From Cladopsammia gracilis (lineage: Eukaryota > Cnidaria > Anthozoa > Scleractinia > Dendrophylliidae), in NCBI GenBank assembly GCA_022457155.1, contig JAJGOT010000448.1, forward strand, positions 347,501 to 411,500: a stretch of DNA of 64,000 nucleotides. The letters are read 5' to 3'. The notes under the pieces are model-generated. The model saw nothing but the letters and a program-made list of their open reading frames with translations. It was not told the origin of the DNA and ran no database searches. This document shows, piece after piece, positions 12,951 to 24,423 of this stretch. Every line of letters starts with the position of its first letter. Within the stretch, counting starts at the first letter, position 1. A program made the translations under genes and the position numbers.

Positions 12951-14479
12951 AACTGTCATCAAGGAATCATCCGATTTCCCAGACTCTTTGGTATTGAATT
13001 TTACCGGTCACAAATCGTTATTTCTAAAGTTCGAAAAAAAATCAATGTTTGAAAATCGGCTGTAAAAATTAACCAGTCCATTGAAGCACGATTAACCAAC
13101 TCAGGATTAGCGTCAATTTTGAATCCAGTTTAATAACTCAATAATTGAAAATTTATCAAAGTTTTCTGCCCTTCAGTTTTGACTATAAACAGAGAATTTT
13201 AAAAATTAACCAGTCCAAATTTTATATTCTGTATGCGTTTTACAACAAATTATCCGTTATATTATGCGTAGTCCGTGGTCCGTCGATCCGGTAATTCGGT
13301 AGTCCGTTGTCCATATGGACCACAACGCAGGCTTAAAAATTTAACTTCAAAATGGCGAAGTTTTCCAAACATTGATGTTGACAGTTTTCGATGGAGTTTA
13401 TGGTTCTCCCGTGGTTTTATAACTTATTTGTCTCACTCTTACTGGCATAAACTGGAGCTATTACAACAAGGAAGCAGTGAATATTTTCATAGCAAAGTCA
13501 ACAGCGATGAACTGCAAGATATATCGATGAAGAGCTGAATATTTGGGAAATCGAACGTTTAAAAAATATACTGGATTGGCCGGATCGCAATGGACCCTAA
13601 CAATGAGTCTGAAGCACTTAAATGACATGTATGTATCAGCTTTTGCTTTTTTTGTGTCACTTATATTATTGTGCCTGAAAGTAAAATTCAGAGTTATTGT
13701 AGAGAGAAGTGTCCCATTGTTTTCTTTTTGCATTGAAAATGAAGTATCAAAAAGACAGAGAACCCTCATTTACAAACTTCATGAAATGTGCTTCAAAAAG
13801 CTTTTCTTGCTAATTCTAGCATTGTTTTAAGCAGAGTGATGCTTAGCTGAACATTTGCTGTCTTTTTCATGCAATTTCATTAAAATTAAACCACTTTTTT
13901 TAATTACCGAATTTTGATGAAATCGCCAGAAATCGTTGAGTGAGGTGCAAAAATGCCGTCATACTAAAAAAGCTATTTGGTTGCCCAAACATTTTATTAT
14001 ATTTTTCGTAAGCATAAAGATATTTTTTACTTCTAGTATTAAAACTATGTTGTTACCTTGTTGCCCATTGGAGATATTAAGATCTAAAATGACCTAATTT
14101 TGGCATCTCGTGAAAATGACCAAACATGCCCTTCACTTACGGTATTGGGAAAGCAACAAATCAAAGCAACCGATTCCAATAACACATTTTGCTACAAGAC
14201 TGATCAATATAGAATACGATTTAGTAGTTTTTATTCCCAGGCTGCTATTTTTGTTGTCTTACCACTCGACTAAATTTAGCTAATTAATATGCATAAATTT
14301 GTGCCAAATGGCCATTTTTCGGGGGGGACCCTACAACTCAGAGAGAATAAAAAATTTTGACCTTATATTTTGGTACATGTTGCTACTCATGACCATCAAT
14401 CTTTGTGCCAAGTTTGAGCGAAATCGGTGATTTGAGTATTATCACTTCCTGCCTGGTCCTATGGTGGACACTCTCTTAA

Positions 14480-15112
14480 CCATGGGCTGATCTAAGGTTA
14501 AACCCATCCGTTGAACCTAATTGAGGAAGTGTGAACGGCGCGGCCTCTGTTGTTTTCATTTATCTTTCTTGTGTTACGAGCAAGCCATGCTAAAATCACA
14601 CGGCAGCCTCTCCTTTATTGCATCCAGTTACAAATGAACCCGCATTTTAGATTTAAAATAGACAGCCCAAGATCCTAAAACTGCAAGGAATATAATTTGA
14701 GCATCTCCAAAATCACTAGCTCATGCAATTTGAAATTTTGAAGTGATACGTTGACGAAAATCTCTTGAAGACATTTTGATATTGAAAATCGTCAGTTAGA
14801 GTCCGCACTGGTCCATTTAAAATATAAGACAAAAATCAACAGTTTCATGGAATGATAATTCCATGCATTTCTCTTCACCTCAACAAATTAATAATGTCCC
14901 TGAGATCGACTACATGATTAATTAATCCAAAGACTTATTCCTTTTAAACTGAACCTAGAAATAATCTTATTATTTCTCTGACTCATAAATTATTCAGCTC
15001 AGTCATAAGTGACGTGACGTTGACGGTGGTTTGGATACCCTATCTTACCCGATCTTAATTAGCATAGATTTTGGCGATTTTATTCCTTCGTTTTCTCTGT
15101 ATTTAACGATCA
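14480..15112. other. Unannotated stretch
   Basis: I see no ORF, RNA gene or repeat structure here that I can support. The sequence is ordinary AT-rich intergenic DNA. Confidence 0.4.
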
Positions 15113-15906
15113 GTTTGAGAAGCTATAACAAACACTCGAAAGGGTGTTTCATCAGGTATCCAAACATCTCGAAATCGGTTTTAAAAACTCGGCTGCGCCT
15201 CGCGTTTTTCCAACCCACTTCTCGTTGTTTGGAAATCCCGATGAAACACTCTTTCTCGTGTTTGATACAGGATATAACATAAGTCACGAGGAAGAGTGTT
15301 TCATCAAGATTTGCAAACACCAAAAAGTAATTTATCAAACACAAGGAAGATTGTTTCATCTGGATTTGCAAACACCAAGAAGTAATTTATCAAACACAAG
15401 GAAGATTGTTTCATCTGGATTTGCAAACACCAAGAAATAATTTATCAAACACAAGGAAGAGTGTTTCATCAAGATTTGTGCCAAACACCAAGAAATAATT
15501 TATCAAACACAAGGAAGAGTGTTTCATCAGGATATCCTGAAACACCGCGGAGAAGTGGGTTGAAAAAATCTGGCGGAGCTGAGTAGTCTTAACCCACTTC
15601 GAGGTGTTTGGACTGCTGAGACAGTCTTTCCAGTGTTTGACAATAGCTTCTCAAAACATTTATAATTCTTGGAGAATTAATTTAAAACAAAAGTTCACCA
15701 AATTTTATAACTAGCCGCCGTAGGATCACATATCGAGACCTCTATCACGGGTGTGATTTCCTGTTTCCTTCATTGATTATTAATGAGTTTGAGAAGTGGG
15801 TCGAAAGAACGAGGCGTAGCCGGGTTTTTTTTAAGAGACCGACTTTAGGTGTTTGGATACCTGATAAAACGCTCTTTTGAGCGTTTGATATCGCTTCTCA
15901 AACCAT
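15113..15906. mobile_element. TIR-bounded element carrying a 55-bp tandem array
   Basis: The left end (GTTTGAGAAGCTATAACAAAC...) and right end (about 15850-15906) are imperfect inverted repeats of ~55 bp that include GGTATCCAAACA. Between about 15285 and 15545 lies a 55-bp tandem array of four to five units with the core ATCAAACACAAGGAAGA and TTTGCAAACACCAAGA. Similar end-like sequence also occurs internally (about 15600-15660 and 15783-15800), so the element may be a composite. No gene is encoded. Confidence 0.65.
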
Positions 15907-16640
15907 ACCTAATAAAGCGAATTGCATGAAAGAACGCATAAAGTTTTTACTGTAAGTACGGTTTCATGGGGAGATTTAATCTTTGTGGTCACCGAAGGTG
16001 ATTTAATCTCATTAAATATGTCGAGCTACCGAAAGTTATCATGTCCCAGTAATCATGTCATCGCTAGTATCACGTGGATCAATTTCCATTGTATTAAATT
16101 TATGCACACTATTCATTTCGCGCCAGAATAAATTTATTTGCGCCAAACGGCTTCCAAACCACGAGGAATAGAAAATATAGTCTCGTTTTCGCAACAACTT
16201 CTATTTCGTTCCTGTCGCACATATTCGGCAGCTAGCTGAACAGTTCTTTTCCAGGATTTCATCATTTGAAGTTCTAATACTTAGCGCACATTTTAAAGAG
16301 AATCGAGAGGTGGTGTTACCGGAGATGTGATAACAAATGATGCATTGACTAGAAGGGAAGCTGAATTTGTCCGATTGTTTAGCGCAGTTAGTGTGCACCG
16401 TTTGCAAGCTGGTCCGCGATTGGCCAAGGAATAATTTCCGGTGGTCGAGGTGGTTAACCAATCGGCATGCAGCGTAACGCTGCCGAGGTCACGTTACACG
16501 TAATAACCTTTGTATCGTTTTATTATCGCGTCGCGTTGAGTTCACTGAGAGTTTTCCGTTTTGTTTTCTCGCGTTCTTGGTGGCGGAGTGTTGTTTTTTG
16601 AGAGTTTACGCGCCCGCTGTATTAGACAGATAATAATAAT
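15907..16640. other. Unannotated stretch with one inverted duplicate
   Basis: The only structure I can support is a ~40-bp segment at about 16390-16432 (GTGCACCGTTTGCAAGCTGG...) that reappears in inverse orientation at about 23035-23075. No gene is seen. Confidence 0.4.
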
Positions 16641-16649
16641 AACAAAATA

Positions 16650-16900
16650 ATGACCTTATTTAAGTGTCAAAGGTATTTAGCGCGCGAGCACTAATTGGGG
16701 ACACTAAATATAAAAACAAATATTGCAAATGGAACATAACACGTTAAAAATCCCAACTGGCAGGAGGCAAACCAGTTGGCTATTTTACAATACATTACAG
16801 TGCCACGAGGAATATTTTAACCGGTCGAAGCCGCCCAACTGCAAGAAGTGTCAATATACATTGGGAGGAACATTCCTCGGAGCTAAGAAGGCCAAGTTTC
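16650..16900 (-). mobile_element. SINE-like composite fragment
   Basis: Positions 16655-16712 match the body of the SINE at 3658-3935 (TTTAAGTGTCAAAG...TATTTAG). Next to it, 16750-16795 contains AACTGGCAGGAGGCAAACC, which I recall as part of an abundant coral SINE-type repeat. The tRNA-like head is not preserved. Assignment is tentative. Confidence 0.4.
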
Positions 16901-16940
16901 GTGAAAATCTATCAAAACCCACATACGCGGTTAATTAATT

Positions 16941-18180
16941 TGAACAGAGGCAATTCTCGCAAAAACCAAACCTCGAGTTTTTAGCCTCAAAAGATTTTCT
17001 CGGTTTTCACATCTCATCAAAGATGAGTACAACCCCTTGAAGCAGAGCCCTTGAAGAGTCTCTTGACAAACGCGAGAAAGACAACAATTGACATTGTCTT
17101 GGCGTCGACCACTGGTAGCGGTCACGGTGGGAAACTATAAGAAACCCGGGACGGAAATATATATTTGGTTCGCCGAAAAGACCGATGAAAGAGTGTTTAT
17201 TTCGAAGATACAAATTTTTTGGAAGCGAAATTCATCGCAGGCAAAGAAACTTGCTCCGATTCTGTCTTCGCGGCGCACTTGTTATCCTGGAATGTTGCTC
17301 ACGCCACGACAAAGCAAAGGATTTTAAATTTAATACATACTAGCGGTGTGTGAGTCCGGACGTGATCCTTCATTGAAAGCGATTGAAAGCGGTATCACGG
17401 CGGCCGTTGAAAATTTGAGCGCTTTCAAAAACGTTTAAGGGGAAAGAAACGTAGATTTCGAACACTAAATAAAGCGAAATTTCGACATAAATTCAATAAA
17501 GGGACACTATTAAACTCAGCTCTGGCGTCACTTCTTTTGTCCTTTGGGGTTTTTCTGGCCGTTTCCGGTTTCTTGTCGCCCCTGTTTCCCTTCATAAGGG
17601 GCTGACCATTTGACTTTTAAGGGGGGGGGGGGGGGGGGAAAGGGGGGGGGGGGGGGGTGATTTCAGAAAAAAAATATCCTGCAGACTCATTTCGAGGGAA
17701 AAAAAATCTTGCAAGGAAATACCTCGGGGAAAAAAATTCCTACACTGATCTTGAGCAAGAAAAAAGAAATCCTACCAAGGTCTTTTCATGCCACTGCATT
17801 GAAATTTGTCTGGCACCTTCTATACACTTTGTAAATTAAAGTACTGCATTTTACACAAGACACCGCTACATGTATGGAAACGACAATTTAGTGGCTTTTA
17901 CCAACATTTTCATGGCAGCGGTTGAGACTGAAATCTTAAGGGTGACCTATGGGGCTGGGTGGGCTATAGCGCCACCAATAATCAAAGTGCCGGGGATTTT
18001 TTTTTTTTTGCATTTAGAAAAGTACTTCTAATCTTTGTGTTAAAAGCAAACCCAATTTTTTTTGGTTCGTTCAACAACATTTACAATGACCACAGTAATG
18101 CTGACTTGTGACAGAACTGCCTTAAGTAAACAGTTATAATGCAACTATCATTTCATAACACTGATAAAATGGGACAACAC
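16941..18180. other. Unannotated stretch with poly-G tracts
   Basis: No gene is supported. Two G homopolymers separated by AAA lie at about 17621-17658. They are followed by a loose purine-rich repeat of AAAAAAATCCT-like units to about 17780. The remainder shows nothing I can name. Confidence 0.4.
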
Positions 18181-18235
18181 GAAATTCGCATAATGATTAA
18201 TGGGTACCGTACCCATTAAGCATTATGCGAATTTC
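18181..18235. repeat. 55-bp near-perfect palindrome
   Basis: GAAATTCGCATAATG on the left pairs with CATTATGCGAATTTC on the right, giving a stem of about 27 bp with one mismatch and almost no loop. It may be a minimal MITE remnant formed by two fused element ends. Confidence 0.6.
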
Positions 18236-18240
18236 CTGTT

Positions 18241-19060
18241 AACTGCTGCATTTTTACAATATTAAGTTTAGACGATTAGAAGTTAGCGATCGCAATTTCG
18301 TTTCCAGCGGTGGATGGGCAATTGGTGTCGCAAACGGAATGCGAGCAAAGATGACCCAACAGAGATTAAACAATGTTGCACAATCTTAAGTATCACTCCA
18401 AAACACATATTTGATTCAATGGAATCCTTCAAATAATGGTCCAGCTTTGTTAACAAATACTCTATAAGTGCACATAAACGGTCATAAACTAGTATTTGTT
18501 ACTTTTGGCTGCGGATGGTCAGGATGGAAATGGATAGCAACTTGATATTTTCTTCTTCGTTTTCTAAGAACAATTTAATGCTTGAGCAAAGGTACCTTGT
18601 CAATTATTTGGTGTATTTTGACCAAAACACAGCAGAATCTGCGTGACAATGATAACCGCAAAAGTAACTTTGGAACATTTACTGACGCTGACCTCCTTCA
18701 TATAGCCAACTAACTAGACTAGCATATCATGAACCCGAAATAGGTCCAACGCCAAAACTTTAAGGTCATTAAAATACCAAAAAAAAAACTTTAAGACTTA
18801 TTTCTTTTTTCTTGATAATTTGTTCTGTTTAGTGAAATCCACTTTAAATGGTAAAAGAACATAAATTAAGGACTGGCTTTAATATTAAGTTTTTGTCTCT
18901 TTGAATGAACGTCATTTCATATTATAGTTATGTTATAAATGTACGTTTTTGTGCAAAAAAAAAAAACTTACAGAATGGTGTAAAAAATTTGAAAAAAATT
19001 TATTTAATAGGATTGATAGAAATAAACGCGTTTCAGGTGATTTCAGAAGCTCTAAGTTTC
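18241..19060. other. Unannotated stretch
   Basis: AT-rich sequence without a convincing ORF or repeat. Small open frames at 18905-19100 are not supported by any recognisable domain. Confidence 0.35.
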
Positions 19061-19159
19061 AAAGTTTTCCGGGGGAGCATGCCCCCGGACACCCCAAGAT
19101 AGGCTCGTGCCTTCGGCGCTCGTTGAGCTCGCGCACACCCCACAAATCCAAAATATACT

Positions 19160-19425
19160 CCGTGGTCTCTGAATTAACTCACAACAAAACAAAAACATTC
19201 GCGTGGAAAAGATATATCGATGATGTGTTAGAGGAAAAAAATGGGTTTATTGAACAGGCTATCTAACAGATATCACCAAACCATTAAATTTACAGCAGAA
19301 ATTTCAGAGAAAGAAACTATTTTCTTCAATACGTGCCTCTACAAAGGCGATACAACAATACAATACAATACTCTATTTTCACATTTTCATGACATTTTTG
19401 TTACAAGAAAATATATATCTAGCTG
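19160..19425 (+). pseudogene. Penelope-like reverse transcriptase fragment (catalytic and thumb region)
   Basis: The translation contains KRYIDDVL, the catalytic YxDD motif. After a frameshift near 19245-19260 it continues with RYHQTIKFTAEISEKETIFF, typical of the post-catalytic region of Penelope-like (PLE) reverse transcriptases. The fragment lacks the N-terminal half and stops early, so it is dead. It lies upstream of, and in the same orientation as, the GIY-YIG remnant at 20419-20661. The two probably come from one PLE copy split by the inverted LINE fragment between them. Confidence 0.75.
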
Positions 19426-19599
19426 AACTAAAATTACTAAAACAATAGGACGAATAACTAAATATAAATAACATTTGAGGAAATGCCTAGCGTCTAAGTT
19501 AACCATACAGTTTTCTAGTTAGACACTGGTCTTGTATAGTATCAATTCACATGTAGACATCTATTACAAACACATAAACACACACACTGCACACAAATA

Positions 19600-20336
19600 G
19601 CAAAAATAGCAAAAAATAGCGAAAATTAGAAGACGACTAGGGTTGGACAGTATATCTGTTTCGACAATAAATACCGTTTAACTTTTTTTTTTAAATCAAA
19701 ATGACTAAGATCTTTGAATTCTTTTGGTAATTTTTCCCAAGAGTCAACTGCTAAAGCTGATGATGTTTTTTCTCCGATATTAGTCCTGAAGCGTGCTTTA
19801 TAGGAGTTACCTCTTGCAGCATATCTAGTGTTATATGTATGGACATCACTGGCATAGCGAAGGTGGTTGTCGAAGATATTGGGAAGTTGCTTTTTATGCC
19901 ACTGGTGTGGTGTGTCTTCCAAAATATCAGCAGACCGAATGTCATAATTAGAGTAGGTAATTATTCTTGCTGCCCTATTTTACAATTTCTGGAGTCTGTC
20001 AGCCAGGCATTTACCCATACAGCCCCACACCTCGCTGCAATAATCTAGATAAGGCGGTATAAGTGCTTTATACATCATTTGTAGTGTTGATGTCGGTACG
20101 AGATCACGAATTCGTTTAAGTGCTCCAAGACCAGCGGAAACTTTCTTGGTAATGGCATCAACTTGTACATGCCAACTTAAAGTTTCGTCAATTTCAACCC
20201 CAAGATATCTATGAGACTTCACTCTTTTTAGTGGTATTTCATTAATGTTGATCTCAAAATCATGTTCCATGTGATTTAAGTTATAGTGATTAGCTATAAT
20301 GAAATATTTAGTTTTTTTTACTATTTAATGTAAGTT
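19600..20336 (-). pseudogene. LINE ORF2 C-terminal fragment (jockey/CR1-like)
   Basis: On the minus strand, 20270-19980 encodes HRYLGVEIDETLSWH followed by KKVSAGLGALKRIRD and LDYCSEVWG, the post-RT region of non-LTR retrotransposons. After a frameshift near 19945-19980, the frame at 19922-19626 reads SWEKLPKEFKDLSHFDLKKK, the usual C-terminus of this class. A short tandem tail (units like CTATTTTTG on the minus strand, 19595-19622) follows. The element is 5'-truncated and frameshifted. Confidence 0.75.
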
Positions 20337-20418
20337 TGTTTATATGGTCTCGGGTACCCAAAACACTTATAAAAAGAAACATAGAATGCACGATCACTGC
20401 AACCGTTGAGAAAAGCCG

Positions 20419-20661
20419 GATCTGGGACTAAATGAACGCTTTGGTGAACATCGCCGCACTGTAGAGAATCCACATCACCTCAGCTGCCCTACTTCTATAT
20501 CAGAACACTTCAATCTACCCGGACACTCTGCTAAGGATATGCAACTCATACCACTGGATTTAATACGCAATAGCAGAGACTCTGTACGAAAAGCGCGTGA
20601 AACTTTTCTCATAGACAAAGCAAAGACGTTAGAACCACTTGGAATCAACAGACGCGACGAG
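20419..20661 (+). pseudogene. Penelope-like GIY-YIG endonuclease C-terminal fragment
   Basis: The frame reads RFGEHRRTVEN, then SEHFNLPGHS and RKARETFLIDKAKTLEPLGI, which matches the C-terminal GIY-YIG endonuclease region of Penelope-like elements, including the GEHRR and EHF..PGH motifs. The GIY and YIG residues themselves are not visible upstream. It is collinear with the RT piece at 19160-19425 on the same strand. Confidence 0.75.
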
Positions 20662-21182
20662 CATTTCTTTAAGCAAGTGTGTAGGTATAGCAGGGTTTTT
20701 GTCATGAAATTTTTCGTATGCGTTGCATACTATAGTAATTTCTTCCTCCTGTGGAATATTCGTGTAAAGGCTGGTGAAAACTCAACCTTAACATCACAGC
20801 TATTACCTCAAGAAGTCATTATTGTGAAGCAATTCGAAAGCGATGTGTTTGAGACACTATTGACAACACTCATAATGATATGCATAGTTGAAATATGTAA
20901 TAATAATGCTGTTTTCTCGACTAGGTGAGCATTCCTCGCACTGATTACGTAAGTGCTCTACAAAAAAGAAAGTATCAAAGAATCGACGAACTCTTCCAAT
21001 TATTTTGTTAATTTACTTTTAATGAAAATGATATCTGCATGCTTTGTATTACGTGATAGCTTAATATTGTCAAATCAAAATGAAGTTTTGTAATTATTTA
21101 ATATTCCTTTACTGTCTTTTGTTATTGTTAAAAGTATGCTTTTGCAATACTGTAACTCAATATAGTCATGCAAATAAAGCTA

Positions 21183-21760
21183 TTATTTACTTACTTTAAG
21201 ATACGAGTCTTGTATTTGTGCTATTGGCTGAAGTAGTTTCTCTAAAAATGATGAGAGGCGTTCTGTGGGGCCATCGCACCCCGATATGATGGGTCTTCCG
21301 ACTAAAGTCGGTTTGTGGATTTTTGTGAGAGTGTAGAATACTGGAATTCGTGGCGGATCTGGTGTCTGGTTAAACCATTTTACTGTCATCTCGTCAATAA
21401 AACCTTCGTTATGTAGAGTACTAATGAGGTGTTTAACTCTCTGGGATGTGTCCTTAACCACTGGTTTTTCTAAAGGTCGATAGTTGTTTCTATCATCCAA
21501 CTGTTTCTGTCCCTCATTGATTTTATTCTCTCTTTTCATTATGACGGTAGTTGTGCCTTTATCTGCTTTCTTAAGGATTATTTCTTTGTTTTGAATAAGT
21601 TCACGGAGCGCTCGGCGCTCCCTAGGCGGCACTGATTGTTTTTAGGTTTATGAAGTGGCACTTCTGTTAGCCGTAGTTTGACTTCCTTTAAATAGGATTC
21701 TAGAGCAACTGGCCGTTGAACTGGGGGAATCCAACTGGATTTCACATGGAAAGGATAAGG
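21183..21760 (-). pseudogene. Penelope-like reverse transcriptase N-terminal fragment
   Basis: The minus frame 21632-21183 contains IILKKADKGTTTVIMKRE, FYTLTKIHKPTLVGRPII and SGCDGPTERLSSFLEKLLQP, the fingers/palm entry region of Penelope-like RTs. Sequence just upstream on the minus strand (to about 21760) continues the family in another frame (SWIPPVQRPVALESYLKEVK), so there is a frameshift near 21635. It is in the opposite orientation to the other PLE pieces, so it is either a second insertion or an inverted part of the same one. Confidence 0.75.
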
Positions 21761-22191
21761 TTCAGTATCTTAGTCATGATAAATGTATTTGAGGCGCATC
21801 GCAGGGTCATAGTGGGTTATGTACGGGGAGGTTACGCCCAAACGGCTTGCGTTTTTCACTCTCTAAGTATGCGAAAGGGTAGCTAAATTTAAAATTTTAC
21901 TATTTGAAAGGATCGCAAAAATAGCTTGTAAAGTGAAAGGGTAACAATTAAATATTAGTATACCAAAAACAGTAGCAAATAACATTTTCTATTCAAACAC
22001 TGTAACGGTTACGTTTGAAAATGCATGTCGCGTAGCATACGAAACGTCAAGTTTTTAATAAAAATGCGTTGGTTCACCATTTTTATCATCGCTGTTTGTG
22101 TGTGTGTGTGTTTGTTATCAAGTTAAGATGGCCTTAGAATAAGAGTCTATAGCGTTATTTTACTGCTTTTGGTTCAGTCAGGCCCAATAGA

Positions 22192-22784
22192 ACCACCTCG
22201 ACCACCTCGACCACCTCGACCACCTAGACCACCTTGACCACCTAGACCACCTAGACCACCTCGACCACCTTGACCACCTCGACCACCTTGACCACCTAGA
22301 CCACCTCGACCACCTCGACCACCTCGACCACCTAGACCACCTTGACCACCTCGACCACCTCGACCACCTCGACCACCTCGACCACCTCGACCACCTTGAC
22401 CACCTAGACCACCTTGACCACCTAGACCACCTCGACCACCTCGACCACTTAGACCACCTTGACCACCTCGACCACCTCGACCACCGCGACCACCTTGACC
22501 ACCTCGACCACCTCGACCACCTCGACCACCTCGACCACCTCGACCACCTCGACCACCTCGACCACCTCGACCACCTCGACCACCTAGACCACCTCGACCA
22601 CCTTGACCACCTTGACCACCTTGACCACCTTGGCCACCTTGGCCACCTTGACCACCTTGACCACCTAGACCACCTAGACCACCTCGACCACCTCGACCAC
22701 CTCGACCACCTCGACCACCTCGACCACCTCGACCACCTCGGCCACCTAGACCACCTCGACCACCTTGACCACCTCGACCGCCTA
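22192..22784. repeat. 9-bp minisatellite (CCACCTCGA)n, about 65 units
   Basis: The unit CCACCTCGA repeats with variation mainly at position 7 (C, A or T: CGA, AGA, TGA). It yields open frames on both strands, such as Arg-Trp-Ser repeats on minus and Pro-Pro-Arg on plus. The long minus ORF (22178-22816) is entirely repeat. The variants TGA and AGA are distributed in patches, suggesting expansion of sub-blocks. I treat it as non-coding. Confidence 0.9.
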
Positions 22785-24420
22785 ACTAAATAAACATAAC
22801 GAAATAAACAAGACATGCCGAAACCCTTGAACTCGTCTCATAGTTAAGCATTTTTGTTGCATCTTTGACAATGTAAATGCTGAAAAAGTTTCGCTTGAAA
22901 ATCACCCACTCTTAATTTTTTTTAAAATGATTTTCAGGGGGATATAACAAGCGCTTTATAATCAGAAACGACGGTACGGGCATTCTAAAAAGATATAAAA
23001 AATGTACATAATTAATTCAATTAACATCTATTAGCCAATCGCGGACCAGCTTGCAAACGGTGCACATCAGTTAGCGACCGTCTTCAGTTAAAGCAACTGC
23101 GGCTAAATTGCAACATTCTCGCACCAGAAATGGACGGTTTTAGTTGTTGTCGGCGTAAAGGGAACCTTTGTTGTTTCGTTTTGGTGCAATCGAAGAATGA
23201 ATGCATTCATACGCGATGGCCAGTTCTTCCTGCCGTGTTAACTCTAAAATTTTCAGTTGAATTCGTCCTGGACTTTCGAGGATCATGAATCATTCACTGC
23301 CAATCACATTGGGGATGTCAGGTTAGTCCATTTACTTTTTCTACCCAGCGTTTTGCCATAAAGCTGCATAAAGTGACCGCCTTTCACGCGTATGAAATCT
23401 TAGATTTTACCAAAAGTCAAATTACAGTGTTTTTAGATGAAAAGCTGGTGCCCGTATATTAAAAGGCCAATTATTATATACACTGACCCTGTATTTTATA
23501 TTGTGAACGCGGGAAGTTCCGATTGTATGTATTTTGTTGTTCGCGCATAAATAATATTTGGTGCAATTTCGTGCACGCGCGCGAAATTTTATAACAAAGA
23601 GCTGGTCGCTATTGTCAATCGGAAAGTGCTAATACATGTAGTTTCATAAATTTTGGATGTCTCTTGGGGTGCAAAGCTATCTTTGTTATAAAGAAGGAAA
23701 GGCTCGATTGAAAGAGCAACAGGCGATATAATTTTGTAAACGCGCGCGCGAGAAGCTCGCGGGCATCTTCCCGTACTCGGACAGTATGAATACAGTGTAT
23801 ATACATGTATTCATCTACATCTACATGATTTACTTGCAAAATCCTAATGGACATACAGCAAGTTTCAGTGCAAAATGCGAAATGTAAACAATAGTGCAAA
23901 CAAAAATAATGATAATGATTTTTGAGAACCCTAGAAATTTAGCCCTGAATTTTCTAGGATTTGTTCATGATTCGTAAGCCACTAAAGACCACAACGAAAT
24001 GAGTGCGCTTAGCTTGCGGGATTATTCGCTTTAGAGAGCAAATCAAGTTGCGGCGGCAGCTAACGAGCAGCAAAACCGCGAAAAGAAACTATTTCATAGA
24101 TAGTCGAGCCGGTGATACCGCGAGCGCGAAAATCTCCTCCTGTAAACATTACAGCTTTCTTACTTCACGACCAAGCTTTAAAAATTTACAACCTTTCTTT
24201 CTTTGCTAAGTATCATAAATATACAGTGTCCGCAATATAATTCCAGGTTAATTGCATTGCATTCTGTGTGATTCTGACTGGCAGCCAACTTAGTTACATT
24301 TTATCACATGTTTTATGCATCCACCTGAGCTTGAAATATTCAAACACATTGCAGATTGTAGAGCAAGCATTTCTCCTGGAAAAACTGAAGACCTACACTG
24401 ACTTGAACACTACAGTACTA
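22785..24420. other. Gene-poor stretch with a dispersed repeat
   Basis: Positions about 23640-24230 match 28190-28640 in direct orientation: GGCTCGATTG...CAACAGGCGATATAATTTT, and TTACTTCACGACCAAGCTT against TTTCTCACGACCAAGCTT. Near 23035-23075 there is an inverted match to about 16390-16432. No gene is supported. Confidence 0.5.
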
Positions 24421-24423
24421 TAA

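Larger units (their letters stand above)
10571..14479. mobile_element. 3.9-kb foldback element with long inverted arms
   Basis: The left arm (10571 to about 12482) and right arm (about 13036 to 14479) are long inverted copies. Both outer ends read TTAAGAGAGTGTCCACC. The TTAA at each end may be a target duplication, as made by piggyBac-type transposases, but I cannot separate it from the repeat itself. The left arm is longer because it holds a nested MITE (11391-12011). The loop (12482-13036) contains (TA)n, a poly-G tract and a partial copy of the dispersed repeat also found at 4222. ORFs at 12146-12394 and 13275-13538 are mirror images of each other and have no recognisable domain. Confidence 0.75.

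Noticed and set aside
22178..22816. 212-codon minus-strand ORF of Arg-Trp-Ser repeats
   Set aside because: It is entirely the 9-bp minisatellite; other frames are equally open and there is no flanking coding sequence.
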